This document shows positions 25,989 to 36,154 of a stretch of 64,000 nucleotides of DNA, one piece after another. The translations under genes and the position numbers were made by a program. The stretch covers positions 1 to 64,000 of the forward strand of contig OZ244877.1 in NCBI GenBank assembly GCA_965221145.1, read 5' to 3'. This DNA is from Bin5 sp965221145. Lineage in GTDB: Bacteria; Chloroflexota; Anaerolineae; Caldilineales; Caldilineaceae. The notes under the pieces were generated by a model, which worked only from the letters and a program-made list of their open reading frames with translations, ran no database searches and was not told where the DNA came from. Each line of letters begins with the position of its first letter. Position 1 is the stretch's first letter.

Positions 25989-27830
25989 CTATTGCATAGG
26001 CATGTCTTCATGGATCCCGGTGACCGAGTCGCCCGCGGCCTGCGACTGCTCCAGCGCACTCTCGACGACTTCCTGTCCCTTGAGCCGGGTCATCAACTCT
26101 TCCACGTAGTCGTCCCACTCATCCAGGGAGCGCTCGCCGAAGATGAACTTGACCTCGTTCGAGACGATGTGCTTCTGGAGGCTGACCCACAGGTCAGGAT
26201 CGGGTGTCACCGTGGCCCAGTCGAAGATGATCTGGTCCTCAATCGCCATGGCGTCCTCCATCCAGATGAGATGGTAGTCGGCCTGGCGGACAGTGCGGCC
26301 ATCGACATCGTCCCACGTCCACTCGTAGACGATGCGTCGTTCATCAGGATGAAAGCCGCAGTAGAGGTTGTTGCCGTCGGTAACGAGGGGAATCTCCCAC
26401 CAGGGGCCGTGGTGACCCTTCATGCCCCGCTTCTCGCGCTCCTCTTTGAGGTCTTCGCGAGTGGTCTGGGATACGAAATAGTCACCCTCGTGTTTCCACG
26501 AATAGAGGTTGCGTGCTTCGTAGGTCTCGCAGATGAAACCCATCGAGCGGCTCAAGATACTGCCGAGACAGGTGCCGGCAATAGCGGTCTGGTCCCAGAA
26601 ATGCAACAGCCGCGCGAGCTTGCCCTCGTCCTCGAGCAGATGGGTCCCGATCTGGATATTTGCCCGCGGGAGACGAGGGGAGCGTCGACGCGACTCACCG
26701 GTCGGCCCTTCGAGATAGTGCGCCGGCTCGAACAGCTCGTAATCATCGATGCGGAAGCCCATCTTGGCTGTCCAGAAGGTCCACATATCGTCCACCCAGA
26801 CGCCGATGTCGCCCTTGTGCTGCCGGTCGAAGTAGCGCGTGGCATCGATGGTGTACCAGTCCGGGGGCAGCCCGTTGACGTCCGCCATCTCCTTCGCCCA
26901 GGCCAGGAACTCCTTGCGGCCGGGCATGACGTTGCCCAGAACCAGCTTGTCGTCATAGATCGCAAAGCCGTCCGGCGCCGTCCACAGACCACCCAGACCG
27001 CTCAAGTTGCCCAGGGGCCTGCGGTCCTTGTCTATGCCGCGGAAGATCATGCCGTAGGTATCGTCCTCGCCGTTGCCGTCGGGGTCGTTCTGCGCGAAGG
27101 CGATGACGATCTCCTTCAGCTCATCAGTGGTGGTAGGCATTTCCAGGCCCAGATTCTCCAACCAGTCCTGACGGATGAAGATCCCTTGCGGGTTGTACAG
27201 ACCGCCTGGGGGCTTGACGAAGGCAATGATTTTGCCGTTGTACAAGGCGCGTTTGTGCGCCCCTTCAAACCCACCATAACGCGACATGTGCGTCACGTAG
27301 TTCGGCATGTACTTCTTGATATACGGCGTCAGGTCATCAATCGCCACGCCGTCATCGACCAACTTGACCTTTTCCGGCCATGACATGCCGTAACCCCAGG
27401 TATCCACTATATCGCCTGCGGCCAGCATGAGGTTCAACTGCTGGAAGGGATTCTTGGCCAGATGGTATTGGAAGTCGATGTTCATTTCCTGGTTGATGTG
27501 GGCGTTCACCCAGCTCTTATCGGCGCCGTCCACCTCTCCCAGGCCGTACGGGTCGCTGGCAAGCCATACGACCTCGTAATGGTTGGACATGTCATCGAAG
27601 GCGTAGAATGAAGCCGGCGCCGGCTCGATGTAGCACGCCCCGGATGCTTCCTCCAACTCAGCGGACAGAGTCATGGCCGCGTCGTCGGCCATCTCCATCT
27701 CCTCGGCCATTCCTTCGGCGGGGGCCGCTGCGGTATCCGCCGGCGCGGCCGGCGCGCCGCAGGCCGTCAGCAGACCGGCTACCACCATTACCGTGACAAT
27801 CATCCATAGAGTTCTGTTGTTATGCGACAT
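25989..27830 (-). CDS. Extracellular solute-binding lipoprotein, LplA-like
   Basis: A 613-residue binding protein with a Sec-type lipoprotein signal: a hydrophobic helix ending in the lipobox LTAC at about residue 24, then an Ala-rich and acidic linker. The mature part is of the long family-1 type associated with LplB/YtcP permeases. I chose the ATG at 27830 because AAGGAGAA lies about 11 bases upstream; the ATG nine bases earlier is too close to that site. It lies between the two YtcP-type permeases and should deliver oligosaccharides to them. Confidence 0.88.
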   Translation of the reverse strand: MSHNNRTLWMIVTVMVVAGLLTACGAPAAPADTAAAPAEGMAEEMEMADDAAMTLSAELEEASGACYIEPAPASFYAFDDMSNHYEVVWLASDPYGLGEVDGADKSWVNAHINQEMNIDFQYHLAKNPFQQLNLMLAAGDIVDTWGYGMSWPEKVKLVDDGVAIDDLTPYIKKYMPNYVTHMSRYGGFEGAHKRALYNGKIIAFVKPPGGLYNPQGIFIRQDWLENLGLEMPTTTDELKEIVIAFAQNDPDGNGEDDTYGMIFRGIDKDRRPLGNLSGLGGLWTAPDGFAIYDDKLVLGNVMPGRKEFLAWAKEMADVNGLPPDWYTIDATRYFDRQHKGDIGVWVDDMWTFWTAKMGFRIDDYELFEPAHYLEGPTGESRRRSPRLPRANIQIGTHLLEDEGKLARLLHFWDQTAIAGTCLGSILSRSMGFICETYEARNLYSWKHEGDYFVSQTTREDLKEEREKRGMKGHHGPWWEIPLVTDGNNLYCGFHPDERRIVYEWTWDDVDGRTVRQADYHLIWMEDAMAIEDQIIFDWATVTPDPDLWVSLQKHIVSNEVKFIFGERSLDEWDDYVEELMTRLKGQEVVESALEQSQAAGDSVTGIHEDMPMQ

Positions 27831-28087
27831 GGTGTTCATTTCTCCTTGGGATGCTTGCAATGTGGGCCGACAACCGGCCCACGACTTTACGGGCCTCCTT
27901 CAGTTCGCCCCCGCAGAACCACAGCGCACAGGCCATGTCCCTCAGGGCGCAAACCAGGTATAGGGAAGCGGCAGCATAGGGTAGCCAGCCCTGTTTGCCC
28001 GCCTCGGCCGTATCGTTTTTTTCATCTGCTTCCTTTCCTCCCTCGCCACCATCCGGTGACCACTCGGAGTCGCTGCCGGCATCTGCG

Positions 28088-28996
28088 CTATCCCTTGATC
28101 GCGCCTCCCAACATGCCGGCGGCAAAATGCTTCTGTAGAAATGGATAGACAAGCAGGATGGGCACGGTTGCCACGACCACGGTCGCCATCTTCATGGCCT
28201 GGGATGGTATCGCCTCCCAGACCTCGGGTCCCAGGGCATCGGCGTCCGCCCCCGCCTGCTGGGCGCCGGACGAGAAGCGTTCCATCGAAGTCAGAGCCTG
28301 TTGCAGCACAAAGGCGATGGTGTGCAGACTCGATTTGGGCACAAAGATCACGTTTGTCAGAAAGTCGTTCCAATAGCCTACGGCGGTAAACATTCCCAGC
28401 GCGGCAAAAACCGGCAAAGACAGCGGAAGAATGATGCGCCAAAGGACGCCCAGGGCCGATGCGCCGTCAATGATGGCCGCCTCCTCCAGTTCGGGCGGCA
28501 GCGCCAGGAAGAACTGGCGGAAGATGAGGATGCTCCATGCCCCGGCAGCGCCGGGAACCACCATCACCCAGAACGTGTTCACCATGTGCAGGCTGCGCAG
28601 CAGCAGATAGTAGGGGATCAGCCCCGGCCCGAACAAGAACGCGATCAGCACCAGCAGCACGAAAAACCTGTATCCCGGCAGATGCGTTTTGGACAGCGCA
28701 TAGCCCGCCGCACTCGAAATAATCAGATGCAACAACGTGCCCACCAGCACGCGCGCCACTGTAATCATCAGCGCATGGGGAATCGTACCCTGCCCAATAA
28801 TCAGCTTGTATGCGGCCCAGGTGATATGACTTGGGATCAACACATAGCCCCCGCGCATGTTGAGTTCACGGATGGGCGTGATTGAAATGGACACGACGTA
28901 GATAAAGGGCACCAGGCAGATCAGGGCCACAAGCACGACGATCAGATGCGCGCCCACCTGATATACCTTTTCGCCGAGCGTCATTCGAATTGTCAT
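28088..28996 (-). CDS. Carbohydrate ABC transporter permease, YtcP/LplC type (first copy)
   Basis: A 302-residue CUT1 permease, six predicted helices, ATPase-contacting loop LEEAAIIDGASALGVLW, and FLFGPGLIPYYLLLRSLH as in the other YtcP copy. GGAGGGCGC precedes the ATG. It starts 17 bases after the LplB-type gene, so the two form the core pair. About 257 bases with no gene separate it from the binding-protein gene. Confidence 0.9.
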   Translation of the reverse strand: MTIRMTLGEKVYQVGAHLIVVLVALICLVPFIYVVSISITPIRELNMRGGYVLIPSHITWAAYKLIIGQGTIPHALMITVARVLVGTLLHLIISSAAGYALSKTHLPGYRFFVLLVLIAFLFGPGLIPYYLLLRSLHMVNTFWVMVVPGAAGAWSILIFRQFFLALPPELEEAAIIDGASALGVLWRIILPLSLPVFAALGMFTAVGYWNDFLTNVIFVPKSSLHTIAFVLQQALTSMERFSSGAQQAGADADALGPEVWEAIPSQAMKMATVVVATVPILLVYPFLQKHFAAGMLGGAIKG

Positions 28997-29013
28997 GTTC
29001 AGCGCCCTCCTTT

Positions 29014-30018
29014 CTACCAGATGCCGCGCCCGGCATAGCGCTTTGCCAGTTTGTTGGCCGACAGGATGAGGACCAACCCGATCACTGACTTGAAGAAGCC
29101 GACCGCGGTGGCGACCGAGAAGTCTGCCGCCAGCAGACCGCGCCTGAACACCCAGGTGTCGATGATGTCACCCACGTCATAAGTGAGAGGGCCGTAAAAC
29201 AGATAGACCTGTTCAAAACCGGCGTTCAGAAGATTGGCCAGGCTGAGCGTGAGCAACAGCGCGACAACGGGCCGGATGCCGGGCAGCGTGATGTACCAGA
29301 TACGATGATGCCAGTCCGCCCCGTCCACCGTGGCCGCTTCATATAGCTCCGGCTCGATGCCTGAGAGCGCGGCCAGGTAGATGATCGTGCCCCAGCCAAT
29401 TTCCTTCCAGATCGCAGTACTGACCAGCAGCGAACGAAACAGCTTGGTGGAGGCAATCGGATCGGGCGGGTCAAAGCCGACATCACGCAAGAAGCTGATG
29501 ATCACGCCGTCGGCAGGGTTGAGCAGGGCCAGCACGATCCCGTACACGACCGCCCAGGAGATAAAGTGGGGCAGATAGGTTACTGACTGCGCGACGCGGC
29601 GGACTTTGTGGAGGCGGAGATCATGGGTGAGGATGGCCAGGATGATTGGGGGAAAGAAACCGGCTACAAGGCGGTAGACGCTGATTATGACGGTATTCCT
29701 GATCACCGGCCAGAAGTCTGGACTCTCGACAGCGACTCTTATGTTGTCGAGGCCGTTCCAAGGGCTGCCCCCAATCCCTTTCAGGATTTTGTAATCCTTG
29801 AAGACCAGCGGTATGGTCATGGCGATGGGGAAAAACTGGAAGACGATAAACCATATTATCGCGGGAGCCAGCAGGGCATACAGCAGCCAGTACTTTTGCA
29901 GATTGGCCAATACCGTGTCTGCCGCGCCGGCCTCGGCGAACCGCCAGCGCCGCCTGAGACGCTCTATCGGCGATCGTACTTCGCCCGCGGCTGAGCGGGG
30001 CTGCGCGCTCCTTTCCAT
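29014..30018 (-). CDS. Carbohydrate ABC transporter permease, LplB type
   Basis: A 334-residue MalF-side permease of the LplB branch. A cytoplasmic N-terminus of about 40 residues is rich in arginine; six predicted helices follow. The FFPIAMTIPLVFKDY and SVTYLPHFISWAVV segments are typical, and the ATPase-contacting loop is LYEAATVDGADWHHRIW. AAAGGAG gives a good ribosome site. It is the first importer gene in this minus-strand group. Confidence 0.9.
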   Translation of the reverse strand: MERSAQPRSAAGEVRSPIERLRRRWRFAEAGAADTVLANLQKYWLLYALLAPAIIWFIVFQFFPIAMTIPLVFKDYKILKGIGGSPWNGLDNIRVAVESPDFWPVIRNTVIISVYRLVAGFFPPIILAILTHDLRLHKVRRVAQSVTYLPHFISWAVVYGIVLALLNPADGVIISFLRDVGFDPPDPIASTKLFRSLLVSTAIWKEIGWGTIIYLAALSGIEPELYEAATVDGADWHHRIWYITLPGIRPVVALLLTLSLANLLNAGFEQVYLFYGPLTYDVGDIIDTWVFRRGLLAADFSVATAVGFFKSVIGLVLILSANKLAKRYAGRGIW

Positions 30019-30088
30019 CTGTTTGGCGCTCCTTTCTACAGACTATTGGCGCCCTTGTTGCGCGTTCTCGGGAGCGGTATCCTAGGCT

Positions 30089-31375
30089 TCACATGGGCAT
30101 CTGCGCTGAAAGCACGCTTGGCAGAGCCTCCTTGAAACGGCTCTCAAACTCCCCTGTAGACCAACAGAATGAATCCACCTCGTATCCGCCCTCGGCAAAA
30201 TGCTTTGCCAGAGGGAGATACAGAAAATTGTCACTACAGTTGCCCGCCACCGCGAGAAATTCATCAGGGATGAGCGACTGCGCAAAGATCTGATACTCAA
30301 CAAATGGTTCACCCGGTAGAAACAGGATTCTGACAGGCCCTGTCCGCAGCAGAGACAGATGATATGACGAGTTTTTGGCGTATTCGAGACAGGTCAGCAG
30401 CACAGCCTTCTGGAGCCTTTGAAATCGGCTAAGACTTTCATCGCTGATCAGGCGCAACAGCTCCTCTCTGCCTACCTGCTGGCGCGGGAACGGGAAGTCG
30501 GTCACGTGCCAGTGCAGCGCTTGCGCCTCTTCCCAGCGCATTGCGTCAAGGTTCAGGCTGATCCCATCCGCCAGGATCCGTCCAAACTTGAGCAGGTTGC
30601 CTTCCAGATCGGTTGTGGACGAGTATTTGCCGGCGGCAACGTTGCCGCCCGCTCCGGTGAAGAAGGCGTGGAGTCCGTCACGACAACGCCCCGCCACGAT
30701 CCTCAATGCTTCGCCCGGCGCATCGGCGCTGTACATATCCCTGCCGTTCGAGACCTGGGGATGCGTCGCATAGAAACTCATCGACCCCGCGATCTTCCCC
30801 GCTGAATCTTTGAAGGCGACCGTCCTGAGCATCGGATCGATGACCCCCGCAGGTTCATCTCTGAGCGCAGCGTCTTCGCAGCGGCTGGACCGCATTTCGC
30901 CGACTTTCCCGTCTCGTCCCAGGATCCTTCTGTTCGAGGCAAAGCCGTGAATTCTGGTCTCGTTGTAACCCAGTGAGGAGATCGAGACCATGCTGTCGAG
31001 AGATTCGGCTGCAGCTTGAGCGCATTTCTGCAACAGTTCTCCCCACCACTGCCTGGGATAGGTCTCGCAGTGGAGATAAGCTTCAATCTCAAAGTTCAAC
31101 AGCGGCGTATCGTGCTGATGGACACAATGAATGATGACGCGCTCCGGGCTGACTTCAATGGCCTCGGCAAGCGCGCCGGCGAGATCGTCGTAGGCGCTGT
31201 TCATCAGTCCGCAGTAGTCCATGGCGGCAATGAGACATCTGTGATGCCCGTCATCGAGGACGAATCCCCGCAGGAAGAGCGGATCTCTGACATCGGTGGT
31301 CGCGCCCGTGTCCCCGAATGATACGGGATATCCGACGGGCGGTGTGCAGTCAACCGCAAATGTGCCCAATTTCAA
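30089..31375 (-). CDS. Neutral/alkaline ceramidase-like hydrolase
   Basis: A 428-residue protein resembling the N-terminal catalytic region of neutral/alkaline (non-lysosomal) ceramidases. It begins KLGTFAVDCTPPVGYP, as these proteins do, and has histidine motifs CVHQHDTP and YATHPQV followed by YSADAPGEALR. No signal peptide is seen. In bacteria of this type such proteins often sit in sugar clusters and may be amidases or deacylases rather than ceramidases. The start appears to be TTG at 31375: an in-frame stop lies 36 bases upstream and no ATG or GTG is available. Confidence 0.7.
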   Translation of the reverse strand: MKLGTFAVDCTPPVGYPVSFGDTGATTDVRDPLFLRGFVLDDGHHRCLIAAMDYCGLMNSAYDDLAGALAEAIEVSPERVIIHCVHQHDTPLLNFEIEAYLHCETYPRQWWGELLQKCAQAAAESLDSMVSISSLGYNETRIHGFASNRRILGRDGKVGEMRSSRCEDAALRDEPAGVIDPMLRTVAFKDSAGKIAGSMSFYATHPQVSNGRDMYSADAPGEALRIVAGRCRDGLHAFFTGAGGNVAAGKYSSTTDLEGNLLKFGRILADGISLNLDAMRWEEAQALHWHVTDFPFPRQQVGREELLRLISDESLSRFQRLQKAVLLTCLEYAKNSSYHLSLLRTGPVRILFLPGEPFVEYQIFAQSLIPDEFLAVAGNCSDNFLYLPLAKHFAEGGYEVDSFCWSTGEFESRFKEALPSVLSAQMPM

Positions 31376-31410
31376 CGTGCTGCCCCGTTTGTCTTTGGTT
31401 TCAACTCAGG

Positions 31411-33900
31411 TTACGCAGCGGATGAAATACCGTAGCGGGACTGCGGCAGGACGCTGAAACGCAACAGCCCATCCACGATGCGTGCATCCACCGCTCCGAG
31501 AAACCTTCCCTCGCTGTCCAGTTGTCCGACCTGCACTTCTGCCCATGCTTCGCCTGCCATGTCAATCTTTGTCTCGACATCACCCTGATGCGTCAGGACG
31601 TACTCGCCCGCGGCCACGCGCTCCACAGACAGCGTGGTCATCTTATCGGCGCGCAGGCAAAAGCCGCCCCGTTCCAACTCGGAGGTATGCGCCGCGAACA
31701 CATAGCCCGGCATCCCCCTCTCTTCATGCGCTTTAGAGTGAAAAGAGAGGTATGCCAGTTGACCATTGAAATCGATGTCGCCAAAGCGCTTTAGGCCCCA
31801 GGCGTAACTGAGCAGGAAGTTGTGCCGTGTGCCGCTCGATTGCGCGATCTCCAGGCCGACGCCTTCGCACCCGCGAATGAAGGAGCCTGCCGGGTAGGGC
31901 GGAACGCTGGCTATGTCTAACTCCTTTACTCCGCTGATCGCCGGTTGGCCGCGGAACGGTTCCAGCACAGCCTTATAGACCGTATCGGCTTTCGTGCTGC
32001 GCACCAACACGAGCGGCACGGTTCCCGCGATGCCGTGCCAATAGCTTGCCGCGCCCGGCCCTTCCCCTGTAACAATCTCCATGTCCTCCACGCCCAACAT
32101 GGTCAGCTTTACGCCCTGGCCGTCACTGCTCCAGGTCGCCGCGAAGCTGTCACCTGACGCCTGGCCCCGCCTCACATTGGTGATGTACTGGTAGCCGTTT
32201 GCAGCGCCCAACGCGCCGTCATGCGGCGCGAGCGACTCGTCGCTGTGCAGCGCCCCAAAATTATGGTACACCCAGTCATAGACCTTGCCCTGCTGCACGC
32301 GCAAGATGTCCACCACGAATGCGTCGTCAAGCAGGGCCACCGTTCTGCGTATCCTGGGGATGCCGGAAGGTCCATCGCCGCTGTGGCAATCGGTGACGGG
32401 CGAGGCGTCGGCAACCTTGGCCCGCGGGCTGACGTAGAAAAAGTTCAGACGACCGCCGCCCGGATGGAGCGAGCGCTCGTCAACCGCGACCGTGTTGTGG
32501 CTGACCGACTGCAGATACCACTGTTCCCGCTCGGGTAGACGGTAATTGCATACGCCGAGGTCCGCGGCTTGGAGCCGTCCGTTGGCGTAGAGAATGAGAT
32601 TGAGCAGGTCGCTATGTCCATGGCCGTCCCCGTGCGGCCCATAATCCAGCAGGATGTCGATCGGCTCCGCGCCCGGATCGGAACGCAGGATGGCAAAGCT
32701 GGGCTGGAAATCCATGCTCGCCTGCCGGGTGGATCGCGCCATGCCCCACGTCGGCTTCAGCCACAGCCCCAGGTCGAAGGGGGCGTTCTGCTCGGTGGTT
32801 CCCATGACTTGACCGGGCGTCAACACCGCCTCCACTTCGCTGTCGCCAACCCGAGTGTAATAGACCTCGGCGAACCCTATCAGGTAGTCCAGGCTTACGT
32901 CGAAGGGGCCATCATTGGTCGCTGGCAGCGTGCCATCGGGGAAGACCAGGCGCAGGGGCGCCCGAAACATACGGCCGAACCTTTCATTGCCGTACAGGTC
33001 GATACCCGCATGCCAGGCCGCCTCGGTCAGGTACATCAGCCATCCGACGACAGCGTTGCTGTAGTTGACTGCACCTTCCCACCACAATCCGTTCTCCAGG
33101 ACGCCATCGCGTATCAGCCGGTTAAAGCCGACCGGTCCGTTGATGGCGAACTCCACCAGTTCGATATTCCCCAGGAGCAGCCCGAGCACGCCCACGCCGA
33201 CGGCCATGGTCGCCTGGAAGTTGCTGATGCCGCCGCCCACCCGGTCAGCCAACATCAGCCCGTGCCCGACCTGGATGAGCCGCGCCATCCCCAGAAACAG
33301 ATCGCTTTCGACGCGCTGCTTCTCTTCCGTTCCCAACAGATTGCTGCCGTAGATCAGGTCATAGGCCGGGGCCAGGGCACAAGCGATTCGCACTTCGTCG
33401 AGGGCTTCCCGGCCCAACTTGGAGAGGTTATGTACCGGCAGGCCGGGATACAGGTCCGCATAGGTCAGCAGTATCCGTGCGGCTTCCTCGGCATAGCGTT
33501 CTTCCCCGTCCAGGGCATAGGCCAAGGCCAGGTCCCGCGCCGTATACGCGATCCGGTGATGCGACATGGCGCGCCACCAACCATCATACGGCTCCCCGCT
33601 GTAGACCTTGCCGCATTGGGGACAGATGTGCTCGTGCGGTTTCAATGGGTCGTAGATCACCTCATGCCCGTCATCGAAGCACACATAGGTGAGCGAGCCA
33701 TCGGCGCCGCGCGCGGGGATGGACATAGGCGCCCGCAGCCAAGCATCGGCGTTGTGTCGAATCTCCGCCACACGCCGGTGCTGGTAGGTCGTCTGATCCG
33801 TTGCCAACCCACGAATCTGATCCAGTTCCTCATCATTCAGAAAGAGGCAAGGATGTTCTCGAGCCGCCAGCCGGATTTCAATAGCCTGAGTCGTTGCCAT
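31411..33900 (-). CDS. Heparinase II/III-like polysaccharide lyase (paralogue 2)
   Basis: An 829-residue paralogue of the lyases at 22255 and 36155, colinear over nearly the whole length. It has the same Cys/His knuckle (YVC ... HICPQCG) and signature DGHGHSDLLNLILYANG, then VSHNTVAVDE. The ATG at 33900 matches the N-termini of the paralogues (REHPCLFLN shortly after the start); a longer frame to 33966 is less likely. No export signal is seen. Presence of three paralogues suggests different linkages or positions in one acidic glycan. Confidence 0.82.
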   Translation of the reverse strand: MATTQAIEIRLAAREHPCLFLNDEELDQIRGLATDQTTYQHRRVAEIRHNADAWLRAPMSIPARGADGSLTYVCFDDGHEVIYDPLKPHEHICPQCGKVYSGEPYDGWWRAMSHHRIAYTARDLALAYALDGEERYAEEAARILLTYADLYPGLPVHNLSKLGREALDEVRIACALAPAYDLIYGSNLLGTEEKQRVESDLFLGMARLIQVGHGLMLADRVGGGISNFQATMAVGVGVLGLLLGNIELVEFAINGPVGFNRLIRDGVLENGLWWEGAVNYSNAVVGWLMYLTEAAWHAGIDLYGNERFGRMFRAPLRLVFPDGTLPATNDGPFDVSLDYLIGFAEVYYTRVGDSEVEAVLTPGQVMGTTEQNAPFDLGLWLKPTWGMARSTRQASMDFQPSFAILRSDPGAEPIDILLDYGPHGDGHGHSDLLNLILYANGRLQAADLGVCNYRLPEREQWYLQSVSHNTVAVDERSLHPGGGRLNFFYVSPRAKVADASPVTDCHSGDGPSGIPRIRRTVALLDDAFVVDILRVQQGKVYDWVYHNFGALHSDESLAPHDGALGAANGYQYITNVRRGQASGDSFAATWSSDGQGVKLTMLGVEDMEIVTGEGPGAASYWHGIAGTVPLVLVRSTKADTVYKAVLEPFRGQPAISGVKELDIASVPPYPAGSFIRGCEGVGLEIAQSSGTRHNFLLSYAWGLKRFGDIDFNGQLAYLSFHSKAHEERGMPGYVFAAHTSELERGGFCLRADKMTTLSVERVAAGEYVLTHQGDVETKIDMAGEAWAEVQVGQLDSEGRFLGAVDARIVDGLLRFSVLPQSRYGISSAA

Positions 33901-34049
33901 TTGAAAGAGATTTTCCCTTCTGAGGCAATGGGGCGTCACAGTCGACTGAGAATGAGTTATGCGCATCCCTCATCCATTATAGGATAAAAGAGAGGGTGGC
34001 ACAACAGGAATTAAACATATTATTGCCATTCAACTTCTTGCCCTCTTCA

Positions 34050-35339
34050 TCATCTGATTGCAGAGCGCGGCCCATCCGTTTGTGGATGCGCTGCGGCGTC
34101 CTCTTCAGGGATCTCTCGCCATCTCTTTGACACTTTGGTGAACGCCTCCACATACTGCTCCATCAACGCGCGCGTTCCCTGAGGAAAGGTCGGCAAGCTC
34201 AAAAGCCGCGAATGCAACCCTTCCGTGACCGGCAGATGCGTTTCCGCGGGGGCGACCTCTGCTTGCAGAAGCCGAGATAGCTCCTGTCGCGCCTTTGCAT
34301 AGACCGGTTGAAGATGTTGGATGAAATAACGCTCGCGCCCGACCTGGACACCTTCCGCCCGCAGCGCCGCGACCACGCTGTCGATCTCCGTGCCGCCCAA
34401 GGCTTCGGCATCATAATGGAGCCGATAGCCATAGTAGACCCGTTTGCTGTCGGGCGGCAGGGAGATTGGCGCAAACCCCTCAATCTGCGCCAGAGCCTCA
34501 TCCAGAAAGGCCATGTTGCGGTTGCGCCGCGCGTTGAGCGCTTCAAGCTGAACCAGACGCACGCGGGCCATGGCCGCCGATGCGGGGTGAATGCGATACT
34601 TGTAGCCAAACCCTGTCACCGCATACTTGCGATAGGGCGAATCCTCCGGCAGCTTGGACAGCCTTTCATAGTGACCCAGCGCCAGAGCCTTCTCGAAACA
34701 GGCCCGCTCGTCCGTAACCAACATGCCGCCTTCGATAGCGGGCAGAAGTTTGGAAGCCTGAAAGCTGAAACAGCCGACATCTCCGATCGTGCCGACCGGA
34801 CGCCCGCAGTACTCGGCCCCATGCGCGTGTGCTGCATCCTCAACGACTTTCAGGTCATGCCGCGCCGCGATCTCCATGATCCGATCCATTTCACAGGGGA
34901 GCCCAAACATATGCACCACGATGATCGCTTTGGTTTTGGCGGTGATCCGCCTCTCGATGTCCGCAGGGTCAATGTTCGTTGTGTGTGCGTCTACCTCCAC
35001 GAAAACCGGCACGGCGTTCAAGGTCACCACCGGCATGCAACTGGCCCAATAGGTGAAGGAGGGCACGATAACCTCATCCCCAGGTTCAATGCCGACGGCA
35101 TACAGGGCTGCATGGATGGTTGCCGTCCCGCTGACGTGGGCCAAGGCATATCGGCTGCCCGTATACGCGGCGAACTCCTCCTCCAGCCGGTAGCCTTCAT
35201 CGTAGCAGCCGTAGTTCGGCTCTCTCAGCACGCGCCCTATCGCTGTCAAATCATCGTCGGAAACGTTCGGCCACGCCGTGGCTTCCGTCAGGTCTGATGT
35301 GACGGCGCGTGGTCCGCCATGAATGGCAAGTTCCTCCAT
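34050..35339 (-). CDS. DegT/DnrJ/EryC1/StrS-family sugar aminotransferase
   Basis: A 429-residue PLP-dependent enzyme that transfers an amino group to a keto-sugar (or works in reverse). The PLP lysine is in FSFQASKLLPAIEGG (about residue 205), preceded by the VVEDAAHAHG motif holding the cofactor-contacting aspartate. GAGGAACG sits well for the ATG at 35339; a longer frame opens at 35381. Its location between two lyase genes is unusual, because this family normally belongs to sugar biosynthesis. Here it may deaminate or aminate a breakdown product. Confidence 0.88.
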   Translation of the reverse strand: MEELAIHGGPRAVTSDLTEATAWPNVSDDDLTAIGRVLREPNYGCYDEGYRLEEEFAAYTGSRYALAHVSGTATIHAALYAVGIEPGDEVIVPSFTYWASCMPVVTLNAVPVFVEVDAHTTNIDPADIERRITAKTKAIIVVHMFGLPCEMDRIMEIAARHDLKVVEDAAHAHGAEYCGRPVGTIGDVGCFSFQASKLLPAIEGGMLVTDERACFEKALALGHYERLSKLPEDSPYRKYAVTGFGYKYRIHPASAAMARVRLVQLEALNARRNRNMAFLDEALAQIEGFAPISLPPDSKRVYYGYRLHYDAEALGGTEIDSVVAALRAEGVQVGRERYFIQHLQPVYAKARQELSRLLQAEVAPAETHLPVTEGLHSRLLSLPTFPQGTRALMEQYVEAFTKVSKRWREIPEEDAAAHPQTDGPRSAIR

Positions 35340-35451
35340 GATTCGTTCCTCTTTTTGCGTTGTTGGTCGCGCAGTCCACAATTGTATGGCCTGGCGATTT
35401 TCCGTTTTCGTCGCGGCCCGGCCCGCTCCAACGACATGCTCTCTCCTCCGC

Positions 35452-36072
35452 TTACTCGGGCGATTCTCGTTCCTGCAAGTGCTGCTGGATGACCTTTCCT
35501 GCGCCCCAGTTGATCAGCAGCGCGCAGGTCGAAAAGGTCGCTACGAGCAGCAGGAACGGCTGGACCCAGGTCAGCGCGAAGGGCAAGAGCGCAACGATGG
35601 TCAGGAAGACAGACCGGATCGGACGCCCCAGCGCCAGCCGCACCGACGTGCCCAGCAGAGGGCGCAGGGGCAGATCCGACGTGACCAGGAGCGGCCACAG
35701 ATACAGATTCGCCATGAGCGCCACTTCACCTGCAAGCACGACGACGATCAGAGCCAACCAGGCCCAAAGTGTGTCTGCCGAATTCAGAAACATAACATCG
35801 ACGTAGATGATGCCGGCAATCACAAGGTCCAGCGCGCATACCGCCGTGCTCGTGCGCCAGCGCCGACGCATCGCCCCGAAGAAGTCGGAGAGCAGGTTCG
35901 ATGTCTGGCCCCGCGACCAGGGGGCCGTCGCCGCAAAAAGCCCCGCTGTGGCTGCCGGCAGCGTAATGACAGGCGCCGACAACAGTATCCAGAGCAGATT
36001 GGCCAGGATGATCGTGCTGACGCCATCCACAAAATCAGCCAGGCGTGGATAGCGCTCGCGATAGGCGTACAT
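35452..36072 (-). CDS. YesL/DUF624-like membrane protein
   Basis: A 206-residue integral membrane protein with about five predicted helices. The N-terminal third resembles DUF624/YesL proteins, which sit beside LplB/YtcP-type permeases and lyases in pectin-utilisation clusters such as the yes operon of Bacillus. The function is unknown; association with the importer is the usual guess. It lies between the aminotransferase and lyase paralogue 3 on the same strand. Confidence 0.7.
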   Translation of the reverse strand: MYAYRERYPRLADFVDGVSTIILANLLWILLSAPVITLPAATAGLFAATAPWSRGQTSNLLSDFFGAMRRRWRTSTAVCALDLVIAGIIYVDVMFLNSADTLWAWLALIVVVLAGEVALMANLYLWPLLVTSDLPLRPLLGTSVRLALGRPIRSVFLTIVALLPFALTWVQPFLLLVATFSTCALLINWGAGKVIQQHLQERESPE

Positions 36073-36154
36073 TGGCAGGCTCAGGTGTGAATGCAGTTTC
36101 CGGTGCAGGCGAGACGCCGGCGCTCCCAGTCTCTCACGGCTTTGCTTCGATTCA

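Noticed and set aside
25752..27383. Plus-strand open frame of 543 codons
   Set aside because: It runs antisense to the binding-protein gene and has no family resemblance or ribosome site; long antisense frames are expected at this base composition and codon use.
32569..33987. Plus-strand open frame of 472 codons
   Set aside because: It is antisense to heparinase paralogue 2, and similar shadows occur opposite paralogues 1 and 3, which shows they follow from the coding strand.
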